From positions 6,014,001 through 6,078,000 of the forward strand of contig JAULSN010000003.1 in the NCBI GenBank assembly GCA_033439765.1: a stretch of 64,000 nt of DNA, given 5' to 3'. The notes below the pieces were generated by a model. It saw only the letters and a program-made list of their open reading frames with translations. It had not been told where the DNA came from and searched no databases. This stretch comes from Lasiosphaeria ovina. Its lineage: Eukaryota > Ascomycota > Sordariomycetes > Sordariales > Lasiosphaeriaceae. Position 1 is the first letter of the stretch, and each line of letters starts with the position of its first letter. Of this stretch, positions 33,280 to 44,882 are shown piece by piece. Both the position numbers and the translations under genes were made by a program.

Positions 33280-35257
33280 ATGCATTCAGTCGTTCGCCCA
33301 AATGCCTGGGTCGCGGTGAAGCTTCCATCGGGCATCACTCGGGTGCTCCAAGTAGCCCCAAACACGTTTGTGCCTTCCTTCCGAACGCGCCTCCTGACCC
33401 CGGGGAGACTGCTTCCAGCGCGCTAACAGGTCTAACAGAACGATCTCGCTCGGCAAGTATGGCGCTTTTCCAGCCAACTTGATTCTGGGACGACCATACC
33501 ACCTCACTTTCGAGCTTGAGGACAGGCGCCCTGGCGAGACCTTCTCGCGTCTCCGAGTCGTTCCGCCGTCCGAACTTTACGCCGAAGTCTTTGCCGACGA
33601 GGAAGCACCTTCCTGCTCGACTCCGGCACCTGGCACCACCGAGGCCGTCATTACTGCCGCCGATGGCGACGAGTTTAGCCTTGTCGATGCTGACAGCGGG
33701 AAAGTTGTGGTGCGACCAAACAACGAGACGATCGACGATACCGCGCGGCAAACATTAACGCAGGAGGAGATCGAGGAGTTGAAGCGAGACGGCAACAACG
33801 CCGGCAAGGATGTCATTGCCAGGTTGCTGCTTTCACACACGGCGCTGGACCAAAAAACAAGTTTCAGCTTGGCCAAGTACAAGCTGTTAAAGACGAAAAA
33901 GTACATCCGGCGATTCCAAGTACTGCCGATTGACGTTCCCAATTTCTCAACATGGCAATTGGAGGAGAGAGATGCCAGTAAAATATTGGATTTACGGGCC
34001 GAGATGATGGGTCTCGTGGGTTGCTGGGGCAATGTTCACTACGGAGGCGAGGACGTCTATCTAGATGATCCCAAAGCGACGAGTGAGCAGGGCCACGAGG
34101 CATGCCCCACCGTCCAGGAGGAGCTGTTGAAAGGAAGATGGCTGGTGGTGGACGACACTTGCGGGCTGTTGGTTGCTGCGCTGGCCGAGAGAATGGGCGT
34201 GCTCTCACCGGAAGAAACCGATAGCGACGACGAGGCAGAGGTAAAGTCCGAAGACAAGGCGACAGACGGGGCCGAGACAGCGAAAGATTCAGCACCTACC
34301 GATGAAAATATCAAAAAGGAGGTGGTGGACGACGACGAAGAGCCCAAAGAGACAACACGCCAGGGCAGCGACACAGAGATGGCGGATGCGCAAGACGAAG
34401 ACCAGAAGCCAAAAGCAGATGCGAAGCCGAAGCATCAGAGCCCTCGCGCCTCCGACTTTGCCATACCCTTTTCGCAGACAAATACCATCACCGTTGTCCA
34501 CGGAGCAAGCCAGCCGAACCTGTCATTTCTCAATTACTGGGGCTTCGACGTCACATCACCCAACCACCCGCCACACCCTCTCCTCAACCACCTCCTAACT
34601 CTCACCTGGCTTCAGCTGCTCAAGCCGGAGCTGGACACGTCGTACTCCACACCGCCCCTTACCGCCTCGTCCGAAACGCTCAGCTCATGGAAGCCGAGCC
34701 GGAGAGGCAACTTCCACCGCAAGAGAAGAAGGTACGCGCGGATCCACCACATCGTCGACACGGCACGAGCAGGGAACTTTTCGGGCCTGGTGTGCGCCAG
34801 CACCATGGACCCCATCAGCATCATGAAGCACGCCCTCCCGCTCCTCGCCGGTGGCGCGCCCGTTTCCATCTACTCGCCCACTATCGAGCCCCTGACGACT
34901 CTGGCGGACTGCTTCAGCGTGAACCGCCGGACAGCCTGGACGAGCGGCGCCGTGCCCGAAATCGCGGACAAGTCCAACGAGGAGCTGGAGCATTGGGTCG
35001 GCACCGAGCAGTTCCCGCTCAATCCGACACTGTTGCTGGGCACGTCGATCCAGACCAGCCGGGCCCGCCGCTGGCAAGTATTGCCGGGAAGGACACATCC
35101 GCTCATGACGGAGCGGGGCGGATCCGACGGGTTTATATTCACGGGATGGAGGGCGAAGCCGGCCGAGGGCAAGGTCGCCGCCAAGGGCAAGTTCAAGCGG
35201 AGGAAGCTCGAGGACGACTCTGCACCGCAGTCGGAGGCGGCTGAGACCCCGGCTTAA
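33280..35257 (+). CDS. TRM6: tRNA (adenine-58-N1)-methyltransferase non-catalytic subunit Trm6
   Basis: Exons 33280-33365 and 33439-35257 with a 73-nt intron (GTTTGT ... TAACAG) give 634 residues. The join restores the conserved start: VRPNAWVAVKLPSG, VLQVAPNTTISLGKYGAF, PANLILGRPYHLTFEL. Later family blocks are FSLAKYKLLKTKKYIRRF, LRAEMMGLVGCWGNV, a lysine-rich basic patch after LSSWKPSRRGNF, and FSGLVCASTMDPISI. A Glu/Lys/Asp-rich low-complexity insert lies at about residues 265-345. With Trm61 it forms the nuclear complex that methylates A58 of tRNAs, including initiator Met; Trm6 binds tRNA and lacks the SAM site. It is convergent with ARPC3, the stops lying 271 bp apart. Confidence 0.95.
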
Positions 35258-35527
35258 ACGAGTCTTTAATCACGAGCTGAACGGGGACGCTGGGCTTGGA
35301 CACTGGCGTGGAGCTCTTCCCTCTGCATCATAGACAAGATTAGATACCATTGTACAAACAATAGAGGGGCCCAGCTATTGTTCACGGCACGTCACGATCC
35401 GGCTCTCAGCTGCAAGGAAGAAGGTGCGGATATCTCGCCCTCTTAATTCTTTTTTCTCTTTAAAAAGAAATGTCTACCCTCCCAGTCAGTGTTTTTGCTT
35501 CTAACGCATAGCTGTCCGGTCTTCACT

Positions 35528-36348
35528 TCACAGACCCTTGCCCATGAATCTCCGCTTCGTGAAGCTCAGCCACCACTTGCTCGGCTTGCCGTCGCCGTCC
35601 TCCTCATATACGCGTGCCAGTAACCTCGTCGCCAACTCTTGCCTCACCTGTGACATGTATTGCCGTAGAATCTCTGCGTCTTGCCTGTCGCGGGGTGGTT
35701 CGTACATCTAGCAGGCGTGGGCGCCGTGTCAGCAGCTGAACCCCTCTTCCTAGAAACCAGTCTGCCTTTCTCTGTCATACCTGGTTTAACGGCCAGGCGG
35801 GGTCGCCGGGGAGGGCAAAGTTGAGGTCGAGGGCGAGGTTCATGACGTCCTTGGTGGCATCGCGCACGCCGGCCGAGGGCTTGATCTTGACCAGGCAGTC
35901 CGAGACGAACCAGATGCCGTAGATGAGCAGGCGGTCGGCGGGGCCCTGGATCTCAAAGTTGCGGAAGAAGGTGTTGGCGCGGAACTTTTGCAGCACCTCG
36001 TCGAGGATGTCGTAGCTCTCCGAGTCCTCGTCGGGCGACTCGCCGGCCGGCAGCGGCGTGTCCGGGAAGGGCAGCGCGTACACGGGCCCGCGCACCTTGG
36101 TGCGCAGAGGCATCAGCGGGAAGTTCCCAACCAGCCGCGGCTGGTTGGGGTCTGCATTGAAGACCGAGTTGTAGGCCTGGAGCAGAGCCGCCCTCCCAGG
36201 GGGAGGGGGGGCGAAGGCAGGTTAGTCACAAGAGGCCATTGTTCATTTTGGACGGCGAGGCAAAAAAGTGTCCCAGACTCGCGATAGGTCGTGTTGCTGG
36301 CCACTAAGCCTAGCTACGCCGCGCAGGTAACATCAGACTTACCGGCAT
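35528..36348 (-). CDS. ARC18: Arp2/3 complex 21-kDa subunit (ARPC3)
   Basis: Three exons: 36348-36343 (6 nt, MP), 36176-35781 and 35707-35528, with introns of 166 and 73 nt; 193 residues. The sequence follows ARPC3 along its length: AYNSVFNADPNQPRLVGNFP, LPLRTKVRGP-type block (MPLRTKVRGPVY), FFRNFEIQGPADRLLIYG, DVMNLALDLNFALPGDP, WPLNQMYEPP and a basic C-terminus FTKRRFMGKGL. It is a structural subunit of the seven-protein Arp2/3 complex that nucleates branched actin at endocytic patches. A six-base first coding exon is unusual but the splice sites (GTAAGT, CTCCAG) are strong, and no other ATG precedes the conserved AYNSVFN. Confidence 0.95.
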
Positions 36349-37485
36349 CGTGGGTAGGCGGTAGGCTGGCTAGCTACCTCCTGGCGAACCTGTCAATGCG
36401 TGGGAATGGCGTCGGCGTAGGATGCCTCTAGGTCACTGGTTGCGGTCGCTGTCCTGGGGCTGCGCTACGGAGTCCCAGTCGATTGTACGCAGCCTTGCGG
36501 GGTTCGCTTGCCTGGCCCTCCCCTGTTTTACACTAGCGCCGAATCTACCCAAGCTTGCCAAGCTCCCACACATTATGCCTGAGGCAGAAACTCTAAGGAA
36601 CAGTCATCGATGCAGCCGTCGCTTCTGAGGTGGCCCAAGCGTCTTCATTGGCTGACTGAAGCCTGACGGCCGGCTAAAAGCGGCCAAGCACCCGACGATG
36701 GTGATGACGCCAGCAGCCACGCCCAACGCCGCACAGCTTTCAAAACGATCGGCCGCATTCAGAAGGGCCAGGCGCTCGTCACATTTCTTGGAGGCCTTCG
36801 TATTTTCCTTGCGCTGTGTCTATAAGGCGAAGCGGTGTGCCCGATGTCTCTATACGTAATTACAAGTTTGCAGATTGCTTGCTGTCTGCGAAACACGTTG
36901 ACTTTCGTGTGCAGCCGGTTTTGCATTGTCGATTTCAGGTTTGTGCGAGCACTGTGAGAGGGTGTGTGGCTTGGGCGGCATTTCTCGTTGGAGCCTAGCC
37001 CGGGCATTGCTGTCACGGGAGCTCGTGTGCTAGCGCGATTCCTGCGCCCGGCAGAAAGCGCTTCGGTTGGCCCGATTCCAGTCGCCCCTCGATTGAGGGG
37101 GGTCTCGCTCGCACCCTCGCTCTTTCCCTCCCCTCTTCAGTCGCGTTTCCTTAAACCCAGCCGTCTCTGCCCAGCCCTCTCTCAACTCCCACAAAACCCG
37201 AGTGAGAGACCGGTCTCAACCTGCGCAGCGAACATCTGACAGAAACCTCTCAATTCCCGATTTTGGACGAAATCTGTGCCTTCACTGCATTTTTAGCAAA
37301 GGTTCGTCTCTTTTGCCCACATTTTTACCACTTCGCACGGTCTGGGGAAGTCGCGCACCCCCGCTCCCCCATTTCGCGGTCCGTCTGTTGTTGCAGGGGC
37401 CCTCCCGTGACGTGACGAGCGGTCCGGTGCAAACACACACAAGCCACCCTCCCCAGAACTCGCAAGGCGACTAGATCCTCGTTCG
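36349..37485. promoter_or_regulatory. Divergent promoter region, ARPC3 / 544-aa protein
   Basis: 1.1 kb between divergent start codons. The 400 bp before 37,486 are pyrimidine-rich (many TCTC and CCCTC stretches), as is common just upstream of fungal transcription starts. No gene-like frame is convincing. Confidence 0.4.
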
Positions 37486-39233
37486 ATGCTCACTATTGAG
37501 TAAGTCGCGCGTGCACTCGCCTGGTCGCCAAAATCGGGTGGACAAGAGTTCTCAATCAGCGCTTTGTTTACCGCAAGGCTGCATTCGCTAACACGCGCGT
37601 ACCTTCCTTCAGCTCATTCTTCGGCAGCGACCTCTTTGGCCAGCTGCGGACAATTATTCGCATGTCGGCCCCACGCGACGACTCGTCGCCCAGCGCGGCG
37701 GGTCGCGAACCACTTGACAAGAGCGAGGTCGCAAAAGGCGAAGCCACCAACAGCGATGCCACCAAGAGCGATGCCACCAACAGCGATGCCACCAAGAGCG
37801 ATGCCACCAACAGCGATGCCACCAACAGCGATACCACCAACAGCGAAACCACCAACATCAAGGCAAACGGCAGCGACAAGAATGGCGATGTCGCGTCGCA
37901 GGCAAGCACCCGGGTCACCAAGCGCCAATTTGTACAGCGATCGTACACGCGCCCCGAGCTCGGCTCGCTCTACGACATCATGTACGACTATTCCGGCACA
38001 TCGCTCTATGTCCTCCCCATCTGCTGGACTGATCTCCATTTTGAGCTTCTCGGCGTGGATTTTGTGGAACGTCCAGTCATCAACACGCCTGTTCCAGACC
38101 TTGTGCCGGACAGGTGGCTTGAGCCGTCATCTTTCGCGCGCGCAATCACCTCCGAGCTGCACATTCTGGTTCGCCCTGACATATCGCCCCGGACGTTTTG
38201 CAAAAACCGCTCCATGAAGCATGTGCTGGCAAAGCTGTTTCCCGAAACACTCTCGCGGGCCAAGACTGACGCAGAGCTCGATCTATTTTTCGGCCAACGT
38301 GTCTACAAGAAGGCGATCCGGGTTCCATGTGTGTGGCGAACTGCATCCTGCACGGAGAAGTCGTTTGACTCGGTCACGACGATTCCATACACGTCCTTCG
38401 GCAAGATTCCTTCCAGCTTCCAGGATACGAATAATCCCGGCAATGCTCCCTTCTTAGCATACATCAATCGGTCCCAACTCGCCGGGATCCGCAAGAGCCT
38501 CTTCCGAGTCGTCCGCGGACCCAACCGCGGCCCAAATGAGCCGGTGGCCAGTTTGCAGCGTCTGCGTTCCAAGATGCTGATCCCGGCTAACATTGATCAT
38601 GATCCCTACATTGTTGCGATCCTGCTCGGCATGGCACAGGCACACTTTTACCGCCGCCCCTCAAAGGCGGCAAAGTCTTCTCAGTCGTCGTCAGACTCCC
38701 CGGCCGGCCAGAAGCCAGTCCGCATGCCGCCGCCAAAGTTTCGCAATATCAAGGTTCGGGTTATAACTCATGATGACGCTAACACCATCGACCCCAATTT
38801 CATCATCTACACGGCTACTGTCACCTCAACCTTTCTAAATCGCTTCCTGTACCCGGACAAGGCGCCCGTTCCCAGAGACAGCGACAAGGCCGGGGAGGGT
38901 CTCCGAATTACTTACCACCGCGTGCCGTTTTGGCCTGTTCTGGGGTTGAAGGAACGGCTCTCTAAGGCTCTCGGTGAGAGGATCGCCGGTTACCCAAAAT
39001 ATGGCGACCCTGACCACATTGCTCTCTGGGAGGAGCTGCTAGAGCCCCCTCGACAAGCCTACTACCCCCCGCCAGCCCCGAGTCTGAAGAGGTCATTCTA
39101 TGACCCCTTTGTGACCTATGACAGCAGCTTTGACGGTGATGAGGCCGACAGCTCTGATGAACAATCGATCATGAGTCCCGATGCTAAGAGAAGACGGACT
39201 ACACAGTCGATCAGTACATTGGAGGTGTGTTAG
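37486..39233 (+). CDS. Fungal protein of unknown function with N-terminal minisatellite (544 aa)
   Basis: The long frame opens at 37662, but a better start lies upstream. A 14-nt exon 37486-37499 (MLTI plus two bases) joins over a 113-nt intron (GTAAGT, branch CTAAC, acceptor TTCAG) to 37613. This gives MLTIDSFFGSDLFGQLRTII in frame with the rest, 544 residues in all. Residues 48-85 are nine 5-residue repeats (ATNSD/ATKSD). The body contains DLHFELLGVDFVERP, FGKIPSSFQDTNNPGNAPF, IDHDPYIVAILLGMAQAHFY and FIIYTATVTSTFLNRFL, which read like a conserved globular domain of about 350 residues. The C-terminus is acidic, ending near a KRRR basic cluster. I do not recognise the family; nothing suggests secretion. 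Confidence 0.8.
37740..37860 (+). repeat. 15-bp coding minisatellite (about 8-9 units)
   Basis: Tandem units of GATGCCACCAACAGC and the variant GATGCCACCAAGAGC alternate, with degenerate units at the 3' end. They code for Asp-Ala-Thr-Asn/Lys-Ser repeats inside the 544-residue protein. Because the unit is a multiple of three, copy-number change would alter length without breaking the frame. Confidence 0.9.
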
Positions 39234-40611
39234 ACGTGTCTCAACAACAAGGAGTCATGGCTCATGGTGTTGGGACGGTCTGGGATATTTCCTTGGTCTT
39301 TTCCCGGTTATTGGTTGGCGGCTCGCTGGCATGCGGGCTTGATGAATTGCTTGACGATGACATGCATGGTTCGGATACTAGGCTCAACAGTTACAGGTGT
39401 TTCGGACAGAAAAGTCCATTGATGCTCGCGCATCATGATGGGTTGGCAATAGGTCGGCGTTGGCATTTCTTTTCTTTTTGCTTTTTGCAGGGAGCAAGGG
39501 GCAACATTGTCCGTCTTTTTGCGTCCACAATCTCCATGATGGATGACCGACGGGCACACCCCTCCCTCTGCGTTTCCCATTTCTCATTTCTGGACCCGGT
39601 ATAGACAACATTGGGCATACCGGTCCCGACGGTCCTTCGTCTTTCACACCGATAAGGCTTTCATCTCAGGCTACCTTTTTGCAAGCCCCAAAATGTAAAT
39701 ACGATTTGACTGCCTAGGTAACTCAGGTAGCAAGATCAAGCTGGTCATCCATCTTTCATCTCAGAATCGTCCGACCCGTCTCAGATGTGTTCAATTGGTC
39801 CGAGAGATCCCTGGCAAACGTTGCTTTTTCTTCACGCCACTGCATCGATCGAGATCTTGCATGCTGTATGTACCCTGGAACGGGCCAGGCCGCTTGACCC
39901 CTGCCAGGGGAATTCGCCACTCCGTGGTTCAACTCGGCCCCTGGCATAAGGCTGAATCTTATTTCGCATGCTCTTTCTCCACCTACTTGTTTTTGAACAA
40001 ACGTATTTAGGTGGTGATTCTTCTTACATTCGTTCTCGACTATGGAATAGTTCTGGTCATGGTGCATGCTCTATGTCTATTGGGGTTTCAACTGCAAAAG
40101 TAAGAGAGAAATAACGAAAAGAGAAGAAGGATACTCAGAAGATTAATAGCTTAATTATGAGCGTCATTCCGAAAAGATTGCAATGGTGCATCAACATGGC
40201 ATCTAATTGCACCACAACACCTTAACTGTGTTCATTTAAGGTGATAATTATGCCATTTCACTATGGTGGTAAAGGTGGATCTAACCGTGGAATTCCCTTC
40301 TTGAGCAGACGAAACAAAATATAAAAATATTTAAATACTAGCACGCCACAGCCGGAGCATTACATGCCGGGCCATCTCCTCCAGTACCCGGAGGCGTCGA
40401 GGTTCGGTATAGCCGTGGCTTTTTGCCCACGAAACGCACGCCGCGGAGGCTCACGGCACACCGTTGCGCCATGCAGGAGACATGTGATTGTCTGCACCTT
40501 CACCCTTAGCTCATAGAGATCCGAGCGCATGACACAATTGTAGGGTATCTAGGCTAAGCTATGCCCACCTTCCTTTCTCCTTTCTATTACAAGCACTCTT
40601 TTGCTCACATT
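39234..40611. other. Intergenic region, no gene seen
   Basis: 3' flanks of two convergent genes plus about 1 kb of spacer. The part around 40,080-40,350 is AT-rich with all frames closed. Frames near 39,300-39,650 on both strands lack family features. Confidence 0.45.
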
Positions 40612-41759
40612 CTACGTGCCGATGTACCCGACATAGAACGCTCGCCGCAGCACTTCCTTGTCGGCTAGCGGTGGGTATGGGTTTGGGTAGTTTCTCTGCA
40701 GGTTGGAATATGGAAGCCAGTGGGGGTAGGTTGGGTCCTGTCAAGTCATGCGTCCGTCAGGGTCTCCCGAGAGTGAGACTGATTGTTGAATTCAAATTTC
40801 ATTGGGGGTCCTATAAAAGTCTGGCCACTCACATCGTCAAACCACGGCATTTCGGTGCCGCCTTCCTCTATCTCGCGATGCCATTCTTCTTCGGAGAGAT
40901 GGCGGCGTTTGCACAAACTGCATCTCAAGCGGCTCTCAGGAGGGACGTTGGCGCCGCAGGGGCAATACAGCTGGATTAGAGAGGTTAGCTACCGCGTGAC
41001 CGCATCCTACAGGGGCCAGTGCCACACGAGACTCACATATAGGGTGTTCTGGTGGTTTATGACGGCCTTTGTGGCAGGGAGCCTGTCGTCAACCTCGGTA
41101 ATCCAGTCGCGCTCGTCGTCAGTGTGCTTGGCGTAGTAGGCCTTTGACTCCTGCTCCTCCTCGCTGTGGCACTTGTTGCAGATCCAGCGCCGGAACATGT
41201 CGCAGTCGCACAGCTCGCTGAGGAACTTGCCGCGGACCTCGCTCTCGGTCCGGGCGTCGCACGGCGGGCAGAAGCCCGTGACGTTGTAGCTGAACCAGGC
41301 CAGGGAGAGATGGGGCCGCCGCACGGGGGCGTTGGAGTGCGCGGGCCGGATGCGCGGGTAGTAGCGGCACTCTTCGCACACGTTGATGCCGCACCGGCGG
41401 CAGGGCAGCGCGCCGGCCTCGTCGCATTTGATGTTGTAGAGTCTCACCTCAATCGGCTCGTCCTCGTTGATGGCGCCCACGTTGTGCTCCGGCCAGTTGC
41501 CACTGCGGGCCCCGCTGCCGAACTGATAGTATTTCTTGTATGCATGCTTGGGAATTGCGTATGCGCCGGCGAAGCCTTGTCGGTCACGCAGGCCGTGTCC
41601 GTCGCAGAGACAGTGGCGTCGCAAAGACGGCGAACTGAGAATGGCGGAGTGGTTTGCGCGGTTGGTCAAGGCCAGGTTGAAGAGGTCTAGCGACGAGACG
41701 TAAGATGCGAGCGTTGAGAGCACCGGATACTGAGAGATGAGGTGCTCGAGGCTGGCCAT
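40612..41759 (-). CDS. F-box-like cysteine-rich (zinc-binding) fungal protein
   Basis: Three exons, 41759-41037, 40970-40833 and 40737-40612, with introns of 66 and 95 nt, all in phase 0; 328 residues. I start at the ATG at 41759 (MASLEHLISQYPVLSTLASY); the frame upstream opens only with TTG. Residues 5-40 look like an F-box-type helix pair (VSSLDLFNLALTNRANHS). Cysteine pairs follow: PCRRCGINVCEECRYYPRI, FCPPCDAR, CDCDMFRRWICNKC, and in exon 2 LYCPCGANVPPESRLRCSLC KRRH in two adjoining blocks. These would bind several zinc ions. The last exon ends EVLRRAFYVGYIGT. Substrate adaptor function for an SCF ubiquitin ligase is a guess from the F-box-like start. Confidence 0.8.
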
Positions 41760-44700
41760 GTTCTGATATATCAGCAATGCCAATGCTACTCTTGGGGCTC
41801 TTACCCGTGTTGCTGTTATCTAATCAGCAATAATTGACAAGATATCAAGAGTGGTGCGGTTGGAACTGGAACAACTGTCAGCCAAGCCATCGCGCCATGC
41901 AGTTCAGTTAAGGCAGCAGGCGGGGTTGAAGGCTGCATGTCAACTAAGGGACCACGAACTTCTTATTGGTGGTGAGGACAATGTGGGCCACATGTTGCCA
42001 AGTCAGATGCATGAAAGTGAGATGACTGGATCTTGATAGAGGTGTTGCATAATTAAGTCAAAATGAAGAATGTAATCGAAGTTGTGTGTGAATTAATTGG
42101 CAGTATTGAATACGTGAACACTGTGTCTTATAAACACTTTCAATTCTTCTCTTTTATACTTTGAAACTACCGGACGTTAATTATCGGATATTTAATTGCC
42201 AGGAAACTCACACATCACCTTTATTTTTAGTCTCCCGCTTGCCCCTGATCTCTGAGTCGATAAGTCTAATATGGTGAGACTCCAACTCCTCCCCAGAAAC
42301 AAAACAGGAACCGTACAGTTCGTGGAAGCTATACATTAGAACGCAAATTCTAGTGTGTGCATGGGTGACGGGTATAAGCCATTTCACTTTTGTGATAGAT
42401 CTAGAGCTAGCTGTGGAGGTCGCTCCTTCAGTAGAGCCTCCTCGAGTAGGCGAAAAAAAAATACATACACGAGAACAGAAATATCCCAGCCAGGATGCAG
42501 CAATAGCCGGATAAGCGTTTTATCACCGGGTTCTTAGGCCAGTATCCGATCCCATATAATTGGGTAATTACTATGAGGATCAGGTTATTCTCTGCCCAAC
42601 TATTACCATAGTCCCTGATGTCCATGCGGTTAGTGTCTTTACGCGTGCCTCGATCTGGTTCTAAAGCTGACCAGCCGAATACCACCCCGATAGACATAGA
42701 TAATTAGTAAGAATGGCGTGACGACCACGGTGAGAAGCCCATGTCACATGGAAGAGTGAACAGCAAAGCCTGTTCACAAGCCGACAACGAGACCGAGACC
42801 AACTCACGGCATGATGGGCGTGCCAACTCTGAAGAAGAAAAAAGAGCAAGCCCATACCCGATTTCGTCGCGGCCCAGCCACCCAAATTAGGGAACAATAG
42901 CTCTGCAGTAGTTCGCAGTCCAGTCCGTGTCTCACCCTCTTTTCCTGTGCTGCGACTCGAGCGCGACCACGGGGAGAAACAGAGTGCCGAGACTCGACAA
43001 GACGGCAGGCTCTGATAGGGCGGGCGGGTTTGCGGTCGGTGGTACGATAGCTTCGGATCGGCGCTTGTCGTTGCTAGGATTTTGATACCCAACTGGATGC
43101 ATCTCGAGATTATGGCTAGTATTCGGTGGTCTGGCGGTTAGGGCGGCTAGTGTGTGATGGAATTCGACCAAGCAAATAGCACCGGAGGCTATCGATCAGA
43201 AAGGAAACGGCCGCCCGACTCCCCCACAAACGGCAAGGATGGACGGGCGCTCTGCCTCGCAGGGGTCTGGGCCACAGGGCCAGCTCCTCAGCGAGCCAAC
43301 CCCGCATTCCAGAAGGTGTGATCCCTGCGACCCCACCTGCACCTCTGCAAGCTCCCTTTTGATGTCACTTGCCTGTTCGCCTGTCAACTCCAAGTCGTGT
43401 CCAAATTTCATCACAAATTTGTAACTTAACTTAAGGTTCCGAAACTTTTGCTTCCGCGGGAACCCATCGCAGCCCCGTTCGGGTGTTGGCGCAAGCCACT
43501 GTCATCTCATCCTCGCCCCGACGAGTCCGAGGAATCGGATGGGCTTCCGAGCCTCCAATAATCCCTTCATGTCCGCGGATATCATGCTCGCGGTTCAGCC
43601 ACCGGGTCGGGCTCCCTGTGGAGGGTTACCCCAATTAGCGGTCGGCGGTAAGACTGGCACACGCTCTTTTTGTGTGTGTCCAACGCCCCTCCCTCTCCTC
43701 CACACATCGCCAAGACAAGGTACATACCGTGCAGGTACTCAGTGTCGCAAACTTACCTTACCTGGGTTGTCTGTTCTGCGCTACCCCTCACGGGTCGAGG
43801 CCAGGAAAGACGGCGTGCTCTGCCGGTCACGATGGGCATCCTTCCCATCACATCTAGCTTGATGCACGCGCACCTGCCCTGCCTGTCTCGCTCTACCATA
43901 GAATCCCAAACCGAGGCTTGTGTCGTGCGCCAGGCACAACAGACACACTGCGTCTTCACATGCACCGCCCAGGCCATGACCGAGCCGCCCTTTCACGACG
44001 TTAGTTCTAGAGCCTGTCACGAGCAAACTACTTCGATGGAATCGGGCTCTGTGTTGACGAGCTTCTCCCTCAAGGCTCACGACACTAGCTCACTTTCCCC
44101 AGAGCGCACCGACCAGACACTACCACCTAGGTACCGACCAGATTCACCTCCCCATGGGGAAGTTGGATATAGCCATGGGTAGCACATGCCGAACCCCATC
44201 TTGATGTTACCTGGACATGGTGCCCCGCGGCTCGCGAGCTAGTTGATCGCGGGGGACCCATATGCAGCGACGGGACAGCACCGTATACGGACCGTCGCCG
44301 ACCAGCGTCGTGCGCCGCCCGCCCGTCGTGCTCGACTTCCCTGCCTGTCACGCGGTCAGCTGCCCTCCCCCCGGACCTTGGCCCTGTTCCGTGATCTTTT
44401 CTTGGATCGCCGTGGCTTGTTGACCCCGACGACGACTCCACGGTGGTGGGTCTTGGGGTCCGTCCAGTACGGGCCACCAGACCGGGTCGAGGCCCAGTAC
44501 GAATGCCTACCCTACACAATATTCTGTACCCGGCAATGTCTGTCTGGGCTGTACTTACGGCCGAGACAGTACAGCCTCCACCATTTTTTGTGGCACAACC
44601 GTTTCCACGCCGCACGTTGCACCTCCCCCTTTCTGTGCCCCTTCCTTCTCTCGGCACCGCGTGGGCGACCGCGGGCAACAAAATTACCTGCTCCACGAGA

Positions 44701-44882
44701 GCGGGTCGTGATGGAGATCGCCACGAGTATTTAACCAGCCGAATTCCTCGCCAAACAAGATAAGATCGACACCCAGGCCCACCACCCAGCTTCTCTCCGT
44801 CTTCGTGTACCTGTCCGTCCCTCTTGCCCGGCTTCTCTAATCCTGCCGTCGTACCCAAGGTACCTGGTTCAGGACAGGCATC
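41760..44882. other. Gene-poor 3.1-kb region
   Basis: No supported gene. The stretch 42,030-42,280 is AT-rich; 42,660-44,700 is more GC-rich with overlapping frames up to 243 codons on the minus strand (44,127-44,858) that show skewed Arg/Gly composition and no domain. I could not find a transposase, reverse transcriptase or terminal repeat. The last few hundred bases belong to the lipase promoter. Confidence 0.45.
44728..44734 (+). promoter_or_regulatory. TATA-like element upstream of the lipase gene
   Basis: TATTTAA lies 155 bp before the lipase ATG, followed by pyrimidine-rich sequence that would suit a transcription start. This is a match by sequence and spacing only. Confidence 0.3.

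Noticed and set aside
37568..37948. Minus-strand ORF with repeated LLVAS hydrophobic units
   Set aside because: It is the antisense reading of the ATNSD minisatellite. The membrane-like look is an accident of the repeat.
44127..44858. 243-codon minus-strand ORF upstream of the lipase gene
   Set aside because: Gly/Arg-rich without domain or splice structure; it covers the lipase promoter.
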